A stretch of DNA of 64,000 nt from Cuniculiplasma sp052315315 (GCA_052315315.1 JBLSDE010000002.1:33651-97650), one strand, 5' to 3'; shown: positions 55,368 through 64,000, counted from the stretch's first letter. The notes: generated by a model from the sequence alone, not told the origin. A program made the numbers and translations.

Positions 55368-56858
55368 CTAATTATTTCCAATAACTATATTCGCCTTGAT
55401 ATCTTTTGCTATTCTCTTTGCCTCATCAAGATCCTCTTCGGTTCTTATACAGACATAATTTTCATTCTTATATTTGTACACATCAAGCCTCTGCTCTGGC
55501 CTTGACACCACCTTTACCGAACCCTCTGGAAGTCTTGGTGGAATAAGGGTTACAGTATATCTTAATTCTAGAGCATCCTTTTTTGTGATTTCCTGGTCAA
55601 TTTCAAATTCACCTTTAAGATAGTCTTCAATATTCACTCTTATTTCTCCTCCATTTATCTCCTCTGATGAAGCTGGCGGGTTCTTCTTTTCCAGTTTACT
55701 GGATATCTCCAAGTAATCATTTTTTACATCTCCTAATTTTATACGATTGATTGATTCATATTCCGCCCTATTTTTCCATTCATTGTGTATTTGCTTCAAT
55801 ATTTCAACCTGATCTTCTTTGAGAATGACAGCAGTTTCAAAACCTTCATCCATCCCAAGCTTAGATACGTTTGCGGTCATTATCATGCCTCTGGAACCGT
55901 CTATAACCACAGATTTTCCGTGAAGTAACCTATGGCAATATACTTTCGCACCATTTTCTATAATCTCTCTCAGGAAAGGGGCATTTACTTCGTGAGGTCG
56001 TGTAAACACAGTAACATCAATTCCACTCTTCGCCTTTTTGATCAATTCCTCCGCTATTACATGTGAAGCTTCGAATGTCCATGATGATATGGAGATCGAA
56101 CTATTTGCGCTTATGATTAGGTTTCTTAGTTCTTCCCTGATCAGAGTTTCATTGTTTATTGTCCATTTGATTTCATTTGGAATGCTCATAGTACCTGCAA
56201 ATTCTGGGTGTTCTTTCGCTGCATTAAGACTGCTACTGTTACCAGATGATAAGGTTAAGATCCTTTTTGACACTACCCAAAAACCCTTAATAAACTGGTG
56301 GTATAGCTCTATTGCAGCCGATCTTGAAAGTTCAATTGCAATTTCAAGATTTTCATTCATTGCCCTGACCGTGAGATTGAATGTGAACATCATTGCTCGG
56401 GGATTAGTTTTTGGATCAGATATTATGAACTTGGAGTGCAGATTTTCTCCGGATTTCAATAATGCCCTTTTACCCAAACGTTTAATAAGTTCAATCCCTG
56501 CGTCTTTCCTCTCTTTCCTTGAAAAATCGTCATCATAAGGATCTGGCAGTTGTTGTTCTCCAGAGGTGAGTATGTAGACTCTTGCTCCTCTATGTGTACA
56601 TTTTTCTATTTCGCTGAAAATATCTGAATCCTGAATAATAAAGCTACTTATACATAAAATATCCCTTGTGGACGATATGATTTCGAGTATTCTATCATGA
56701 AGGTTTTGGTCACCAGATTGAAATATATTCTCTTTACCTGAGATCACTGGTTTACTATTTTCACTGGCGGTCCTCATCAACACCGGCCCTATCACTCTGC
56801 TCCTGTTGTCTATTACCTTCTCCATCTTTTTTCCTTTCACATTATTCATACCCAACAT
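55368..56858 (-). CDS. Phospholipase-D family nuclease-like protein
   Basis: A 496-residue protein, last gene of the CARF/helicase operon. It holds two HKD-type motifs: HSKFIISDPKTNPRAMMFTF at about residue 140 and HGKSVVIDGSRGMIMTANVS at about residue 310. PLD proteins with two such motifs act as nucleases in several defence systems, including DISARM (DrmC). The C-terminal 100 residues (EIDQEITKKDALELRYTVTL) are a separate domain of unknown type. It starts directly after the preceding stop, and GAGGTG in the end of that gene acts as ribosome binding site. Confidence 0.85.
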   Translation of the reverse strand: MLGMNNVKGKKMEKVIDNRSRVIGPVLMRTASENSKPVISGKENIFQSGDQNLHDRILEIISSTRDILCISSFIIQDSDIFSEIEKCTHRGARVYILTSGEQQLPDPYDDDFSRKERKDAGIELIKRLGKRALLKSGENLHSKFIISDPKTNPRAMMFTFNLTVRAMNENLEIAIELSRSAAIELYHQFIKGFWVVSKRILTLSSGNSSSLNAAKEHPEFAGTMSIPNEIKWTINNETLIREELRNLIISANSSISISSWTFEASHVIAEELIKKAKSGIDVTVFTRPHEVNAPFLREIIENGAKVYCHRLLHGKSVVIDGSRGMIMTANVSKLGMDEGFETAVILKEDQVEILKQIHNEWKNRAEYESINRIKLGDVKNDYLEISSKLEKKNPPASSEEINGGEIRVNIEDYLKGEFEIDQEITKKDALELRYTVTLIPPRLPEGSVKVVSRPEQRLDVYKYKNENYVCIRTEEDLDEAKRIAKDIKANIVIGNN

Positions 56859-57971
56859 TCAATACACCTCATCTGTTAAATCCAATGGAGCTCTTAGAAA
56901 CCAGTATTCCGGTGGAATCAGTTCCTGCGACGTCCCTTCTAGATCATAAAGATAGGCAATGAAACTATCGATATCGGGAACCTTTGGCTTATAAGACTTA
57001 AATTTACTGGATATGCTCTCGCAAATCTTTTCATAACCATTCTTGTCCAGAAAATCCTTTATCCCTAATTGAATTAGTTCAAGAGCCCACTTGGAAGCAT
57101 CAGACTCAGAACCTGGTTGTATTTCCATATCAACAGGATCTATGCTGAAATTCCCAAGATTTTCAATTTCAAGACCTGATTTTGGAAGAGTTTTTATGAA
57201 GGATTTACGTTGATTTCTATCTGTCTCGCCATATTTTACAAGGCAGTATCCCTGATCTAGTGGCCCACCTTTCCAGTCCAGATCATTCTTCTCCTTAAAT
57301 GACTCCCAAACCTGTTCATATTTGACTGTGTCAGTAATTGATTTGGAAATTTTTAACGTTTTGTTTTTCAACTCCATAACAGAACCTTCCTTTCCAACTG
57401 TAACTTGACACAGGTATTTTTCGTCGTTTTTGATCAACTTTACTTTTTTATCAATTTGTTCGATTAGAACTTCCCTATTTTCACCATTGTACCATACCAT
57501 AGACAACTTACCTGTGCACCTTGAGAGAACATTAGGAGCATCCATCATTTTCTCCTGCTCCCCTTCATTTTGTGAACTCCCTTTATTTTCTCTGTGTTCC
57601 CTAATTTTATATGAAATTTGAAGGAAATTGCTTTTAATCAGAGGATCCTCTGTTACATCAATATAATAAGGTCCTCGCTCCGGCATAAATACGTCACCTT
57701 TGACGGCTCTCTTTCCTAATTCCGTAAGTTTTCCATCATTATCGATGAATCCTAATTGTTTGTATCTTTTTACTATGTTATTTGCCATTGCAGGAGATTC
57801 ACCTGGCAACAATTCCTCACTAATCTCTTCCTCCGTAAGAATTCCGCTTTTCTCTGCTAGTTTTAAGACAGTTGAAATATATGGGGCTTCAACCTTTACT
57901 CTGACAGTGGCCAGACATTCATATCGCATACTTTCTATTTCTCTTTTCATTATTATTTCTTTACTTTTCAC
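56859..57971 (-). CDS. Unknown protein with N-terminal winged helix, in the CARF operon
   Basis: A 370-residue protein. Residues about 25-90 look like a winged helix (STVLKLAEKSGILTEEEISE, NNIVKRYKQLGFIDNDGKLT, ELGKRAVKGD). The middle is beta-rich (VLIEQIDKKVKLIKNDEKYL) and the C-terminal part helical (SKWALELIQLGIKDFLDKNG). GTG 57971 is chosen because GGAGGTG lies six bases upstream; this site overlaps the helicase stop. It may recognise nucleic acid or tie the helicase to the PLD nuclease. I know no named family for it. Confidence 0.7.
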   Translation of the reverse strand: MKSKEIIMKREIESMRYECLATVRVKVEAPYISTVLKLAEKSGILTEEEISEELLPGESPAMANNIVKRYKQLGFIDNDGKLTELGKRAVKGDVFMPERGPYYIDVTEDPLIKSNFLQISYKIREHRENKGSSQNEGEQEKMMDAPNVLSRCTGKLSMVWYNGENREVLIEQIDKKVKLIKNDEKYLCQVTVGKEGSVMELKNKTLKISKSITDTVKYEQVWESFKEKNDLDWKGGPLDQGYCLVKYGETDRNQRKSFIKTLPKSGLEIENLGNFSIDPVDMEIQPGSESDASKWALELIQLGIKDFLDKNGYEKICESISSKFKSYKPKVPDIDSFIAYLYDLEGTSQELIPPEYWFLRAPLDLTDEVY

Positions 57972-57987
57972 TATTTTCACCTCCACC

Positions 57988-60729
57988 TTACAAATCAAAA
58001 CTCGAGTTTATCATAGAAGCAAACTTGTAAATCAGAGTGTCACTGTAACTTTCCTTAGTAAATACCTTCTTATTTCCAAATATAACCAGCTGGTATCTAG
58101 CCCTTGTTAGAGCAACATTGATCCTGCTTGGGCTATCCAGAAAACCCAAACCTCCATTACGAACCATTGATAAAAACACAATATCTGCCTCCTTTCCCTG
58201 CATTGAATCAACGTTTCCCACAGATATTGAAACCGATTTATCATTGTTGTAGAAGGTTGATCCATCCTTTTTAAACTCCTTTGTCATTTTGCCTATTAGC
58301 AATCTAGTTTGCGGTTTGTAGAAGGAAAGAATCGCAACTGTCCAGTGGCCGTTTTTCTTAGGTTCTCTGCTTGCAAAATCCACGAAAGACTTTAATTCCT
58401 GTATTATTTTACTTGCTTCGGCTTCATTCTTATTATGTTCTGGTTTGTCTCGACCACCATCTTTATTATAAACGTTTATCCACACAACTCTTTCGTTGTA
58501 TTTTTTATAATTCCATTCCCTATCAATTATCTTGGAATCTTTCAACGCTGTGACATTTTGATCTCTGGATGAGTATACCAGAGTTCTTGGATAATAAGAA
58601 ATTTCAGGATGCATTCTGCACTGGTAACTTAGTCTTGTCCATATATGGTCCCGGTATTGCTTTGGCAGTCCTGATACCAGTACTGATTCTCTCTGGAACC
58701 CGTTAATTTTAGAGTTTCCAAATATCAGGATCTCAATAATTGATGGCAAACACACATATTTTAAGTCTGTTATTTTACGAAAAGTTTTTTCGTCAAAAAT
58801 AGGATTTTCATCCCACTTCGAGGGAATGAGTTTCTTTATATCTTCCTGATATTTCACGAATTTATCTCCTGAATCCCTCAACTCATAAGTACGGATAAGT
58901 CTCCATGCAATCTCCCCCGATAGGGTCTTCTTTTCCTTTCCATGATCATTACGGTCTTCATTCGCGGGTTTTTTTTCCTTGCTAAAAAAATTATACCGGT
59001 AGCTTAAAAAATTGCTCCATCTTTTTGTCTCTTCAAAATAAACCCCATAGGGAAGAGAATCCACAAATTTATCTAACTGATTCTTTCCTATTATGATTAT
59101 ATCGGAACCACCTATCTTTATCATTTCATTTATTTCTTCTTCCTTTTTAACATCAGAGGGGACTTTGTAAATAACTTTGTTTTCCTTGAATGACTCTATC
59201 TGTTCTTTAATATATCCCCCCAATTCCAATTCGTTGTCTTCCAACGCTATAACGGTTTTAAGTTCAGTTTTGCTGGAATTAATATTTTCCCTTGCGGTGT
59301 ATGCCTTAAGGACAATCTTTTCAACATCCTTAATCGGAATATCAACATGTTTTTTGATTTCCTCTTCTAAAATGAACTGAATGCTCTCTTCTATGAAGTT
59401 ACTGTCTGTATAGGGTGATAATTGCTTTGGATCTCCTGAAATGATCCATTTTCTTGCAAACATGGCGGGTACGAGAAATTCCTGAAAGGTAGTCTTGCTT
59501 GCTTCATCTATTATCATTACGTCAAACAAAGGTTTGAATGACTTATCCCTGATGCTTTCCTTTATTTCTGGAAATTGTAAAACACCGAATGAAGTACCAC
59601 TAACAAGATTTATACTCTCATTAAGAATTTTTTCAAGGAATTTATCGCTTCTTGTGGACTGTAGGTTTCCAATCCATTCATTCTGAATTTCTGTTTTATT
59701 TTGAATTTTGAGCATATTTCCAAGCAGTCTCTCTTTGAATTTCTTGATAAATTTATCATATGTTAGATCCAGGATTTTATCCTGTAACTCCCTGTCCATT
59801 GGAGCCATACGGATTGGGACTACTATTTTAGAGTATTCAATCAGATTTTCAAGTATATTATCAACAGCCACATGAGTTGAACCAACCAAAAGTACTCTTT
59901 TTCCCATCATTAGAAGCTGAAGTATTATTTCAGTGATTACTGTTGTTTTTCCCGATCCAGGAGGTCCTTCCACGATCGCAAAATCTTTTGTATATATTGC
60001 CTTTTTAACCATATCTCTCTGCTCCGCTAAACCTTCGAATGATGAGTCCTTGAGAACTTTCCATTCTTTAACTACCCCAATATCTGGCCTTTCCCAGTAT
60101 TTATCTGCGTTCTTACCGGCGAGCCTTAATAATGGTAAATGATGAGGTTCAGGTCTGTCCTTCAATTTTTCTAGTGCATCAATTTGCCTTTGTATTGACC
60201 AGTCATTAAGATCAGGAACTACTTCTTCCATTTTTGGCATTGAGTCCAATAAAAGAACACGCTTTTCCTTAGACGATTCCAATACTTTCAATCGAGGCTC
60301 ATTCTTCTGTTCTCTGGAATTATAATATTTGAGTGCTGTGACTTCTCCATCAAGGATCCTGTTCATAATATATTCCGCATATTCTTTGTCTTCTGGCTTT
60401 ACCTTTGGAGAAATAGATATTTTAACTTCATAATTCCCATTATCGGCATATTGTTCCTTTTTAGTGGTGTTCGAAAGTGCCTTAATTTGAAATATTGCCA
60501 ATCCTTCTTTTTCCCTTGTTACCTTCTTATAGTTTGTCAATAACTTGAAATAATCGTGGAGTTTTTGGGGAGAACTTTCCTTTAACGCCTCTCCCTCTTC
60601 ACCTAGATTATAGTAATATAAATCTTCCTGATGATCATTCCTAACTTTATTTCTCTCACCATTACTTTGGATGCCCTCTCTTCCTGAATTTGCCCTCCCG
60701 CTATCATTTGGATATGAACTATTGATCAT
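57988..60729 (-). CDS. Superfamily 1 helicase, UPF1/DNA2-like
   Basis: A 913-residue helicase. After a 230-residue N-terminal region of unknown type come: Walker A VEGPPGSGKTTVITEI (about 254-268), VGSTHVAVDNIL (Ia), FDVMIIDEASKTTFQEFL (II), WIISGDPKQLSPY (III), RLSYQCRMHPEISYYPRTLV (IV region), VGNVDSMQGKEADIVFLSMV (V) and SRINVALTRARYQLVIFGN (VI). This order is that of UPF1/DNA2-type helicases, which are common in defence islands. The start overlaps the CARF gene stop (ATGA). Likely the motor of the system acting on invader DNA or RNA. Confidence 0.92.
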   Translation of the reverse strand: MINSSYPNDSGRANSGREGIQSNGERNKVRNDHQEDLYYYNLGEEGEALKESSPQKLHDYFKLLTNYKKVTREKEGLAIFQIKALSNTTKKEQYADNGNYEVKISISPKVKPEDKEYAEYIMNRILDGEVTALKYYNSREQKNEPRLKVLESSKEKRVLLLDSMPKMEEVVPDLNDWSIQRQIDALEKLKDRPEPHHLPLLRLAGKNADKYWERPDIGVVKEWKVLKDSSFEGLAEQRDMVKKAIYTKDFAIVEGPPGSGKTTVITEIILQLLMMGKRVLLVGSTHVAVDNILENLIEYSKIVVPIRMAPMDRELQDKILDLTYDKFIKKFKERLLGNMLKIQNKTEIQNEWIGNLQSTRSDKFLEKILNESINLVSGTSFGVLQFPEIKESIRDKSFKPLFDVMIIDEASKTTFQEFLVPAMFARKWIISGDPKQLSPYTDSNFIEESIQFILEEEIKKHVDIPIKDVEKIVLKAYTARENINSSKTELKTVIALEDNELELGGYIKEQIESFKENKVIYKVPSDVKKEEEINEMIKIGGSDIIIIGKNQLDKFVDSLPYGVYFEETKRWSNFLSYRYNFFSKEKKPANEDRNDHGKEKKTLSGEIAWRLIRTYELRDSGDKFVKYQEDIKKLIPSKWDENPIFDEKTFRKITDLKYVCLPSIIEILIFGNSKINGFQRESVLVSGLPKQYRDHIWTRLSYQCRMHPEISYYPRTLVYSSRDQNVTALKDSKIIDREWNYKKYNERVVWINVYNKDGGRDKPEHNKNEAEASKIIQELKSFVDFASREPKKNGHWTVAILSFYKPQTRLLIGKMTKEFKKDGSTFYNNDKSVSISVGNVDSMQGKEADIVFLSMVRNGGLGFLDSPSRINVALTRARYQLVIFGNKKVFTKESYSDTLIYKFASMINSSFDL

Positions 60730-61256
60730 TCGACACCACCTCTTACATTTCCATTTGTTATGAATTTCTTCAATTCCGCAGTGTCATATATGAATATCTC
60801 ATTCTGCTCTTTCACGGAATATTTTCCTTTGACAACATAATGGATGGACTCCTCACTGAAAATGGCTGCAATTGCCATTTCTACTGCCATCGGATTGGTA
60901 CCTCCTGTAATGCCAAAGTATATTTTTGCTCCAGGAAATTTCCTTTTCAATTCCGAGTATCTACAAGAGATTATATAAATACCCGTGATAAGACTTTCTT
61001 TCGTAAATGAAGGAATTAACTGAATGTTGTAAGTACCTTCAAAGTCAGACATGGTGATCACAAATTCTGCTACTTCATCTTTCAATTCTACTGACGTAAA
61101 TAATTCCATATGAATGGGATTAAATTTTTCAATTACCTTCAATATGTGACCTGTTGAATGTCCAACAAGTAGAAGGTGAACCGAATTAGCTGTCTTTTGT
61201 TTTTTAACTTTTACATCACCCATTTCATTTGACATATATATTCTCCATTCTCGCAT
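60726..61256 (-). CDS. Stand-alone CARF-like domain protein
   Basis: A 176-residue Rossmann-like protein. Strand 1 and the ligand loop are VHLLLVGHSTGHILKVIEKF, followed by HMELFTSVELKDEV. The second CARF hallmark is YFGITGGTNPMAVEMAIAAI with GGTNPM in place of the common GGTK.M. CARF domains bind cyclic oligoadenylates or related nucleotides and switch on effectors. Here the effector would be a separate protein: the NYN nuclease before it or the helicase after it. It starts two bases behind the NYN stop. Ligand unknown; no cyclase gene is in the window. Confidence 0.75.
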   Translation of the reverse strand: MREWRIYMSNEMGDVKVKKQKTANSVHLLLVGHSTGHILKVIEKFNPIHMELFTSVELKDEVAEFVITMSDFEGTYNIQLIPSFTKESLITGIYIISCRYSELKRKFPGAKIYFGITGGTNPMAVEMAIAAIFSEESIHYVVKGKYSVKEQNEIFIYDTAELKKFITNGNVRGGVE

Positions 61257-61258
61257 AT

Positions 61259-61810
61259 TTATTCACTCAGTATATGTACATTTTGCTTTCTGTGAGGTTT
61301 ATTGTAAAGAACGTTCAGATTTCGTTCTATAATGTAAACTTCTCCAGAACGGAGAATTGATACAGTTAAATTCTTCAGTTTATGTAATGTCGGCTCATAC
61401 CTTGTTACAGGAAACATATCATTAGTGACGATGGCGACCTCATAACCTGCTGAAATGAGTGATAGAGATCTTTTCCAAATCAATTCATCTGCGGTTATTC
61501 CGGCTGGGCAGAGATATACGATTTCATCCTTGATCGCTTTTTCAAGGTTGCTTTTGTCATCTATTCTGTACATTATACTCGCATCCACATATATTTCTAC
61601 TGCGCTATAAGTTTCCAGTAGCATATTGTAGGCTTTCATTATATCGGAAAATTTACCCCTTTGATGCCTCTTCCTTATCATAGCTATGTTCATTCCGTCA
61701 ATAATGGCATAACTTTTTTTTCTTCTTGCCATTTCGCAACGTAAGGTCACTTTAATAATTGCCTCCTCTTGATTTTCATGTTTTTCTGTATTAAGATTTG
61801 ACTCGTTCAT
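61259..61810 (-). CDS. NYN/PIN-like ribonuclease (Zc3h12a-type)
   Basis: A 183-residue protein, first gene of the operon. Residues 35-150 fit an NYN (PIN-fold) nuclease: SYAIIDGMNIAMIRKR with the first aspartate, EIYVDASIMYRIDDK with the second acidic site, and AGITADELIWKRSLSL followed by YEVAIVTNDMFPVTRYEP with the last acids. Such domains cut RNA, and PIN/NYN proteins are known CARF-linked effectors. A TGTATATAC box 25 bases before ATG 61810 gives a leaderless start. ATG 61732 would also keep the whole domain. Confidence 0.75.
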   Translation of the reverse strand: MNESNLNTEKHENQEEAIIKVTLRCEMARRKKSYAIIDGMNIAMIRKRHQRGKFSDIMKAYNMLLETYSAVEIYVDASIMYRIDDKSNLEKAIKDEIVYLCPAGITADELIWKRSLSLISAGYEVAIVTNDMFPVTRYEPTLHKLKNLTVSILRSGEVYIIERNLNVLYNKPHRKQNVHILSE

Positions 61811-61880
61811 GATTCATGTAATCTTATGACGTATATACAATTAATTCGAAATAATTTCTTTTTTTGGAAATTATTATATC
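61808..61880. promoter_or_regulatory. Divergent promoter between the NYN operon and the CARF regulator
   Basis: An 87-base spacer holds two TATA-like boxes pointing apart: TGTATATAC (61831-61839, minus strand reading) for the operon and ATTATATC (61873-61880) for the regulator. CATGATTCATG, an 11-base palindrome at 61808-61818, covers the operon start codon. It is a natural place for the CARF-winged-helix protein to bind. Confidence 0.5.
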
Positions 61881-61897
61881 GATCAATTGAATCATTA

Positions 61898-62656
61898 ATG
61901 GTCGGAATGAGTGAAATGAAACAAAAGGAGGAAATCCATATATTTTCAGCTGGAGAGAACATTGTTAAGACATTTAGGTATGCGATTAAAAAATTCCACA
62001 TCGCTCGGATAATTGTCTTTAAGGAGATTGGGGAAAAATTAGATAAAGATCAAAAAAAAATTAAAGCCATTGAAAATGCAATCGATGAACTAGGAAAGAT
62101 ATCAGAATATAATGGCATAGAGTTTTCAGTAGAGAAAGTCGGGATGAATGATCCTAAAGATTTAATGGAGAGGATAATTGAGATAAGAAAGAAATATCAG
62201 GGGGATGACCTTTACTTCAATTTAACCTCAGGAAGAAAGGTCATGTCGTTCTATCTTTACACTATGGCTATCTGGATAGATGGTTTTCCGTATTATGTAG
62301 ACCTTTCAGGTGAAGTTATTCAGTTCGAAATCCCTAAAATTCAAAGAGAAATTCTGATGAAAAAACCACAATATGTGGATATATTAAGAATTGTTAAGGA
62401 TAAGGATGGAGGGCTGGGAAATGGAATAAGATATAGGGAAGTTTTTGAAGCACTTCAAACTGCTCATAAATATGACAGAAATACCAAAAATGGAGAAACA
62501 AAAAAAATTACGCCTGGTACATTCTCCAAATGGGTCAGCGAGATGATCGAAAAGGATCTGCTAAAAGATTTTTACCTGGAGAATAACCATAAGGTGAAAT
62601 ATGTAAGCATCACAAATAATGGAATTTATGCCCTGAAATTTTTCAGGGAATTATAA
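61898..62656 (+). CDS. CARF-winged-helix transcriptional regulator
   Basis: A 252-residue regulator. The N-terminal 155 residues form a CARF-type Rossmann domain: IHIFSAGENIVKTFRYAIKK, RIIVFKEIGEKLD and the hallmark LYFNLTSGRKVMSFYLYTMA. The C-terminal winged helix is GIRYREVFEALQ, TPGTFSKWVSEMIEKDLLKD and HKVKYVSITNNGIYALKF. Csa3 and the DUF6293/HFX_2341-type proteins share this plan. ATG 61898 is chosen because a TATA-like box lies about 20-25 bases upstream; 61907 and 61916 are also possible. Divergent from the NYN-CARF-helicase operon, so it probably controls that operon in response to a nucleotide ligand. Confidence 0.82.
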   Translation: MVGMSEMKQKEEIHIFSAGENIVKTFRYAIKKFHIARIIVFKEIGEKLDKDQKKIKAIENAIDELGKISEYNGIEFSVEKVGMNDPKDLMERIIEIRKKYQGDDLYFNLTSGRKVMSFYLYTMAIWIDGFPYYVDLSGEVIQFEIPKIQREILMKKPQYVDILRIVKDKDGGLGNGIRYREVFEALQTAHKYDRNTKNGETKKITPGTFSKWVSEMIEKDLLKDFYLENNHKVKYVSITNNGIYALKFFREL

Positions 62657-63170
62657 TCTATGTTAAATTTCAAAATATATACTAATTCTAAGAGGATTTT
62701 TAATTACCACCAATAAAAATCCGTAATATTTTTTCATGAAACACGTGTTTTACTTTATAACTGATCTCTTCTGTGAAGTTCTCAGAAAAAATAAAGACGT
62801 TATTTTAAATGATACACCTGCATTTGCGAAGGATTCAATAGACCGGAATACCTATCTCAACATCTGTATGATCTATGCATTAATAATTCCTAAATAGGTG
62901 AAGGACAAAACATACGTTATGGGAATGTGTAGAAATAGAGCGGGGAAATAGTGTAGGTCCAGGTTCTTGCAATAGATATACCATTCTACAAAAATCAGTT
63001 CATTTAGATTCTAAAGATAAAGGATAAGGTAAATCAATTTATTATAAATGTATGGTCACCTTAATCAGATTAATGTTGATGATTTTCTTTGAGAAGTAAG
63101 ATATTTTTTATGGATCTTTACAGTGTTTAGTAGCAAAGATTATCCAATGTAACTACTAAGGTATGGAAGA
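62657..63170. other. About 0.5 kb spacer with one short frame
   Basis: A 53-codon frame at 62736-62897 (MKHVFYFITDLFCEVLRKNK) has no recognisable family and may be the start of a lost gene. No repeats, CRISPR units or tRNA seen. It separates the CARF locus from the EVE-like gene. Confidence 0.4.
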
Positions 63171-63614
63171 TTACTCTTCTACGGTCAAGGATAAAAGTTG
63201 TGTGTACTGATCTGGAGTCAGATGGACATTTTTATACCTGTCAGGATTGAAGTCTGAAATCTCGCTGCTTAGCTCTCCATATGAAAGATATTTTGAGTAT
63301 AGCCTGAATCCAGAAAAATGGTAGCAATATTCCCATGAACTTTCAGATTTATCACCACATTCAGGAATTTCTCTTTCAAAACCGTCGTAAAGGAGAATCG
63401 CATCGCCAATTACATACCATTCGCCCTTATCCTTAAACGAAAATAGCATTATATCACCAGTTTCTAGTTTAGGGCTATTTCTTCTCCAATGCCTTTCCCA
63501 ACTTGCGTTGAACATCATTGTTTTGCTTACATCATCTGCGAATTGGCTAAGGCCCAATTTTCCAACATGCTCTTCGGTATGTGGCGCTATAATAATCTTC
63601 TGATTTACTGCCAT
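63171..63614 (-). CDS. EVE/PUA-like domain protein
   Basis: A 147-residue protein with a single PUA-superfamily-like domain: KIIIAPHTEEHV at the start, LETGDIMLFSFKDKGEWYVIGDAILL in the core (quoted in part: GDIMLFSFKDKGEWYVIGDA) and YHFSGFRLYSKYLSYGELSS. EVE and ASCH domains of this kind read modified bases or bind RNA and are often linked to restriction or toxin systems. Its place near the CARF operon fits. A second member of a two-gene unit is not present. Confidence 0.6.
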   Translation of the reverse strand: MAVNQKIIIAPHTEEHVGKLGLSQFADDVSKTMMFNASWERHWRRNSPKLETGDIMLFSFKDKGEWYVIGDAILLYDGFEREIPECGDKSESSWEYCYHFSGFRLYSKYLSYGELSSEISDFNPDRYKNVHLTPDQYTQLLSLTVEE

Positions 63615-63757
63615 ATATGATTAACACGTCATCACATTATAACCTTTCGTTGAACAACGTGCAAACCTTTCATCTTATAAAAGGCAAACGGAAATGCTCT
63701 TTATTAATAGATTTATTAGGGAGAGCAAAAGGTCATAGTGTCCCAAATCTTGTGTTA

Positions 63758-64000
63758 TCATAAAGGATACCTACTTTGGAACATTTCCTTAATCTCATCA
63801 ATGCATTTATAATATCCCCTCAATGATCTCATTGACCATTTATCATTTATCTCTGCTGCTCTCAGATAAATGATCTTCATTGCACTCTCTTCCGACGGCA
63901 TTGAATCAATGATCTTGATCCTTCTTCTTATCTCCTTGTTCATTCTTTCTATGAGATTTGTAGAATGTATTGATCTCCTTATGGATTCAGGATAGTCATG
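63758..64000 (-). CDS. IS256-family transposase, C-terminal part (runs off the window)
   Basis: The frame is open from the window end: YPESIRRSIHSTNLIERMNK, EIRRRIKIIDSMPSEESAMK, IIYLRAAEINDKWSMRSLRG. This is the end of an IS256/mutator-type transposase, whose glutamate helix is TTN.IE..N..IR..... The ATG at 63943 is internal. The rest of the element lies beyond base 64000, so its state is unknown. Confidence 0.85.
   Translation of the reverse strand, partial: HDYPESIRRSIHSTNLIERMNKEIRRRIKIIDSMPSEESAMKIIYLRAAEINDKWSMRSLRGYYKCIDEIKEMFQSRYPL

Noticed and set aside
55368..60729. Calling the helicase/PLD operon a DISARM system
   Set aside because: The helicase is UPF1/DNA2-like, no DUF1998 (DrmB) protein or methylase is in the operon, and CARF/NYN genes are not part of DISARM.

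Overview
This window comes from an archaeon, most likely of the order Thermoplasmatales. The proteasome beta subunit closely follows the Thermoplasma sequence, including an eight-residue propeptide before the TTTV active site. It also carries aCPSF1/FttA, a split B12 methylmalonyl-CoA mutase, archaeal Hsp20 and PyrB-PyrI. Many genes are leaderless, with a TATA box about 25 bases before the start codon; genes inside operons instead use GGAGGTG-type ribosome binding sites. The DNA is AT-rich. No rRNA, tRNA or CRISPR array was recognised.

Layout. 1-13.8 kb is mostly core metabolism: aspartate carbamoyltransferase, a ribbon-helix-helix protein with an unknown partner, a nucleotide-sugar/glycosyltransferase block (GalU, UDP-glucose dehydrogenase, UDP-xylose-synthase-like enzyme, glycosyltransferase), methylmalonyl-CoA mutase with its MeaB chaperone, and Hsp20. 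13.9-31.9 kb is an unusual locus. It has three Vps4-type AAA ATPases with MIT-like N-termini and several charged helical proteins, two of which look like ESCRT-III/Snf7 subunits. A second operon encodes a vWA-like/winged-helix protein, a membrane-anchored TRAFAC-type GTPase, a GAP1-N2-like protein and a helical-repeat protein. An ABC exporter and its regulator sit in the middle. 31.9-37 kb returns to core genes: aCPSF1, proteasome beta, CBS protein, PolB-like exonuclease, PurC.

37.3-64 kb is accessory DNA. It holds an orphan adenine methylase, three related modules of large surface protein plus small membrane-anchored partner, a possible secreted-peptide/immunity pair, and insertion sequences of at least five kinds (IS110, IS4/IS5-like, IS1634-like, IS630, IS256) in various states of decay. 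Several genes here have single in-frame stops or repeat-associated frameshifts. At 55.4-62.7 kb a five-gene operon (NYN ribonuclease, CARF protein, UPF1/DNA2-like helicase, unknown winged-helix protein, PLD nuclease) faces a divergent CARF-winged-helix regulator. I read this as a candidate antivirus system that senses a nucleotide signal but has no CRISPR linkage. An EVE/PUA-like protein and an IS256 end follow.

The two best candidates for undescribed biology are the AAA/ESCRT-like/GTPase locus (14.2-31.4 kb), possibly a membrane-remodelling machine in a wall-less archaeon, and the CARF-helicase-NYN-PLD operon. Their functions are inferred from motifs and gene order only.
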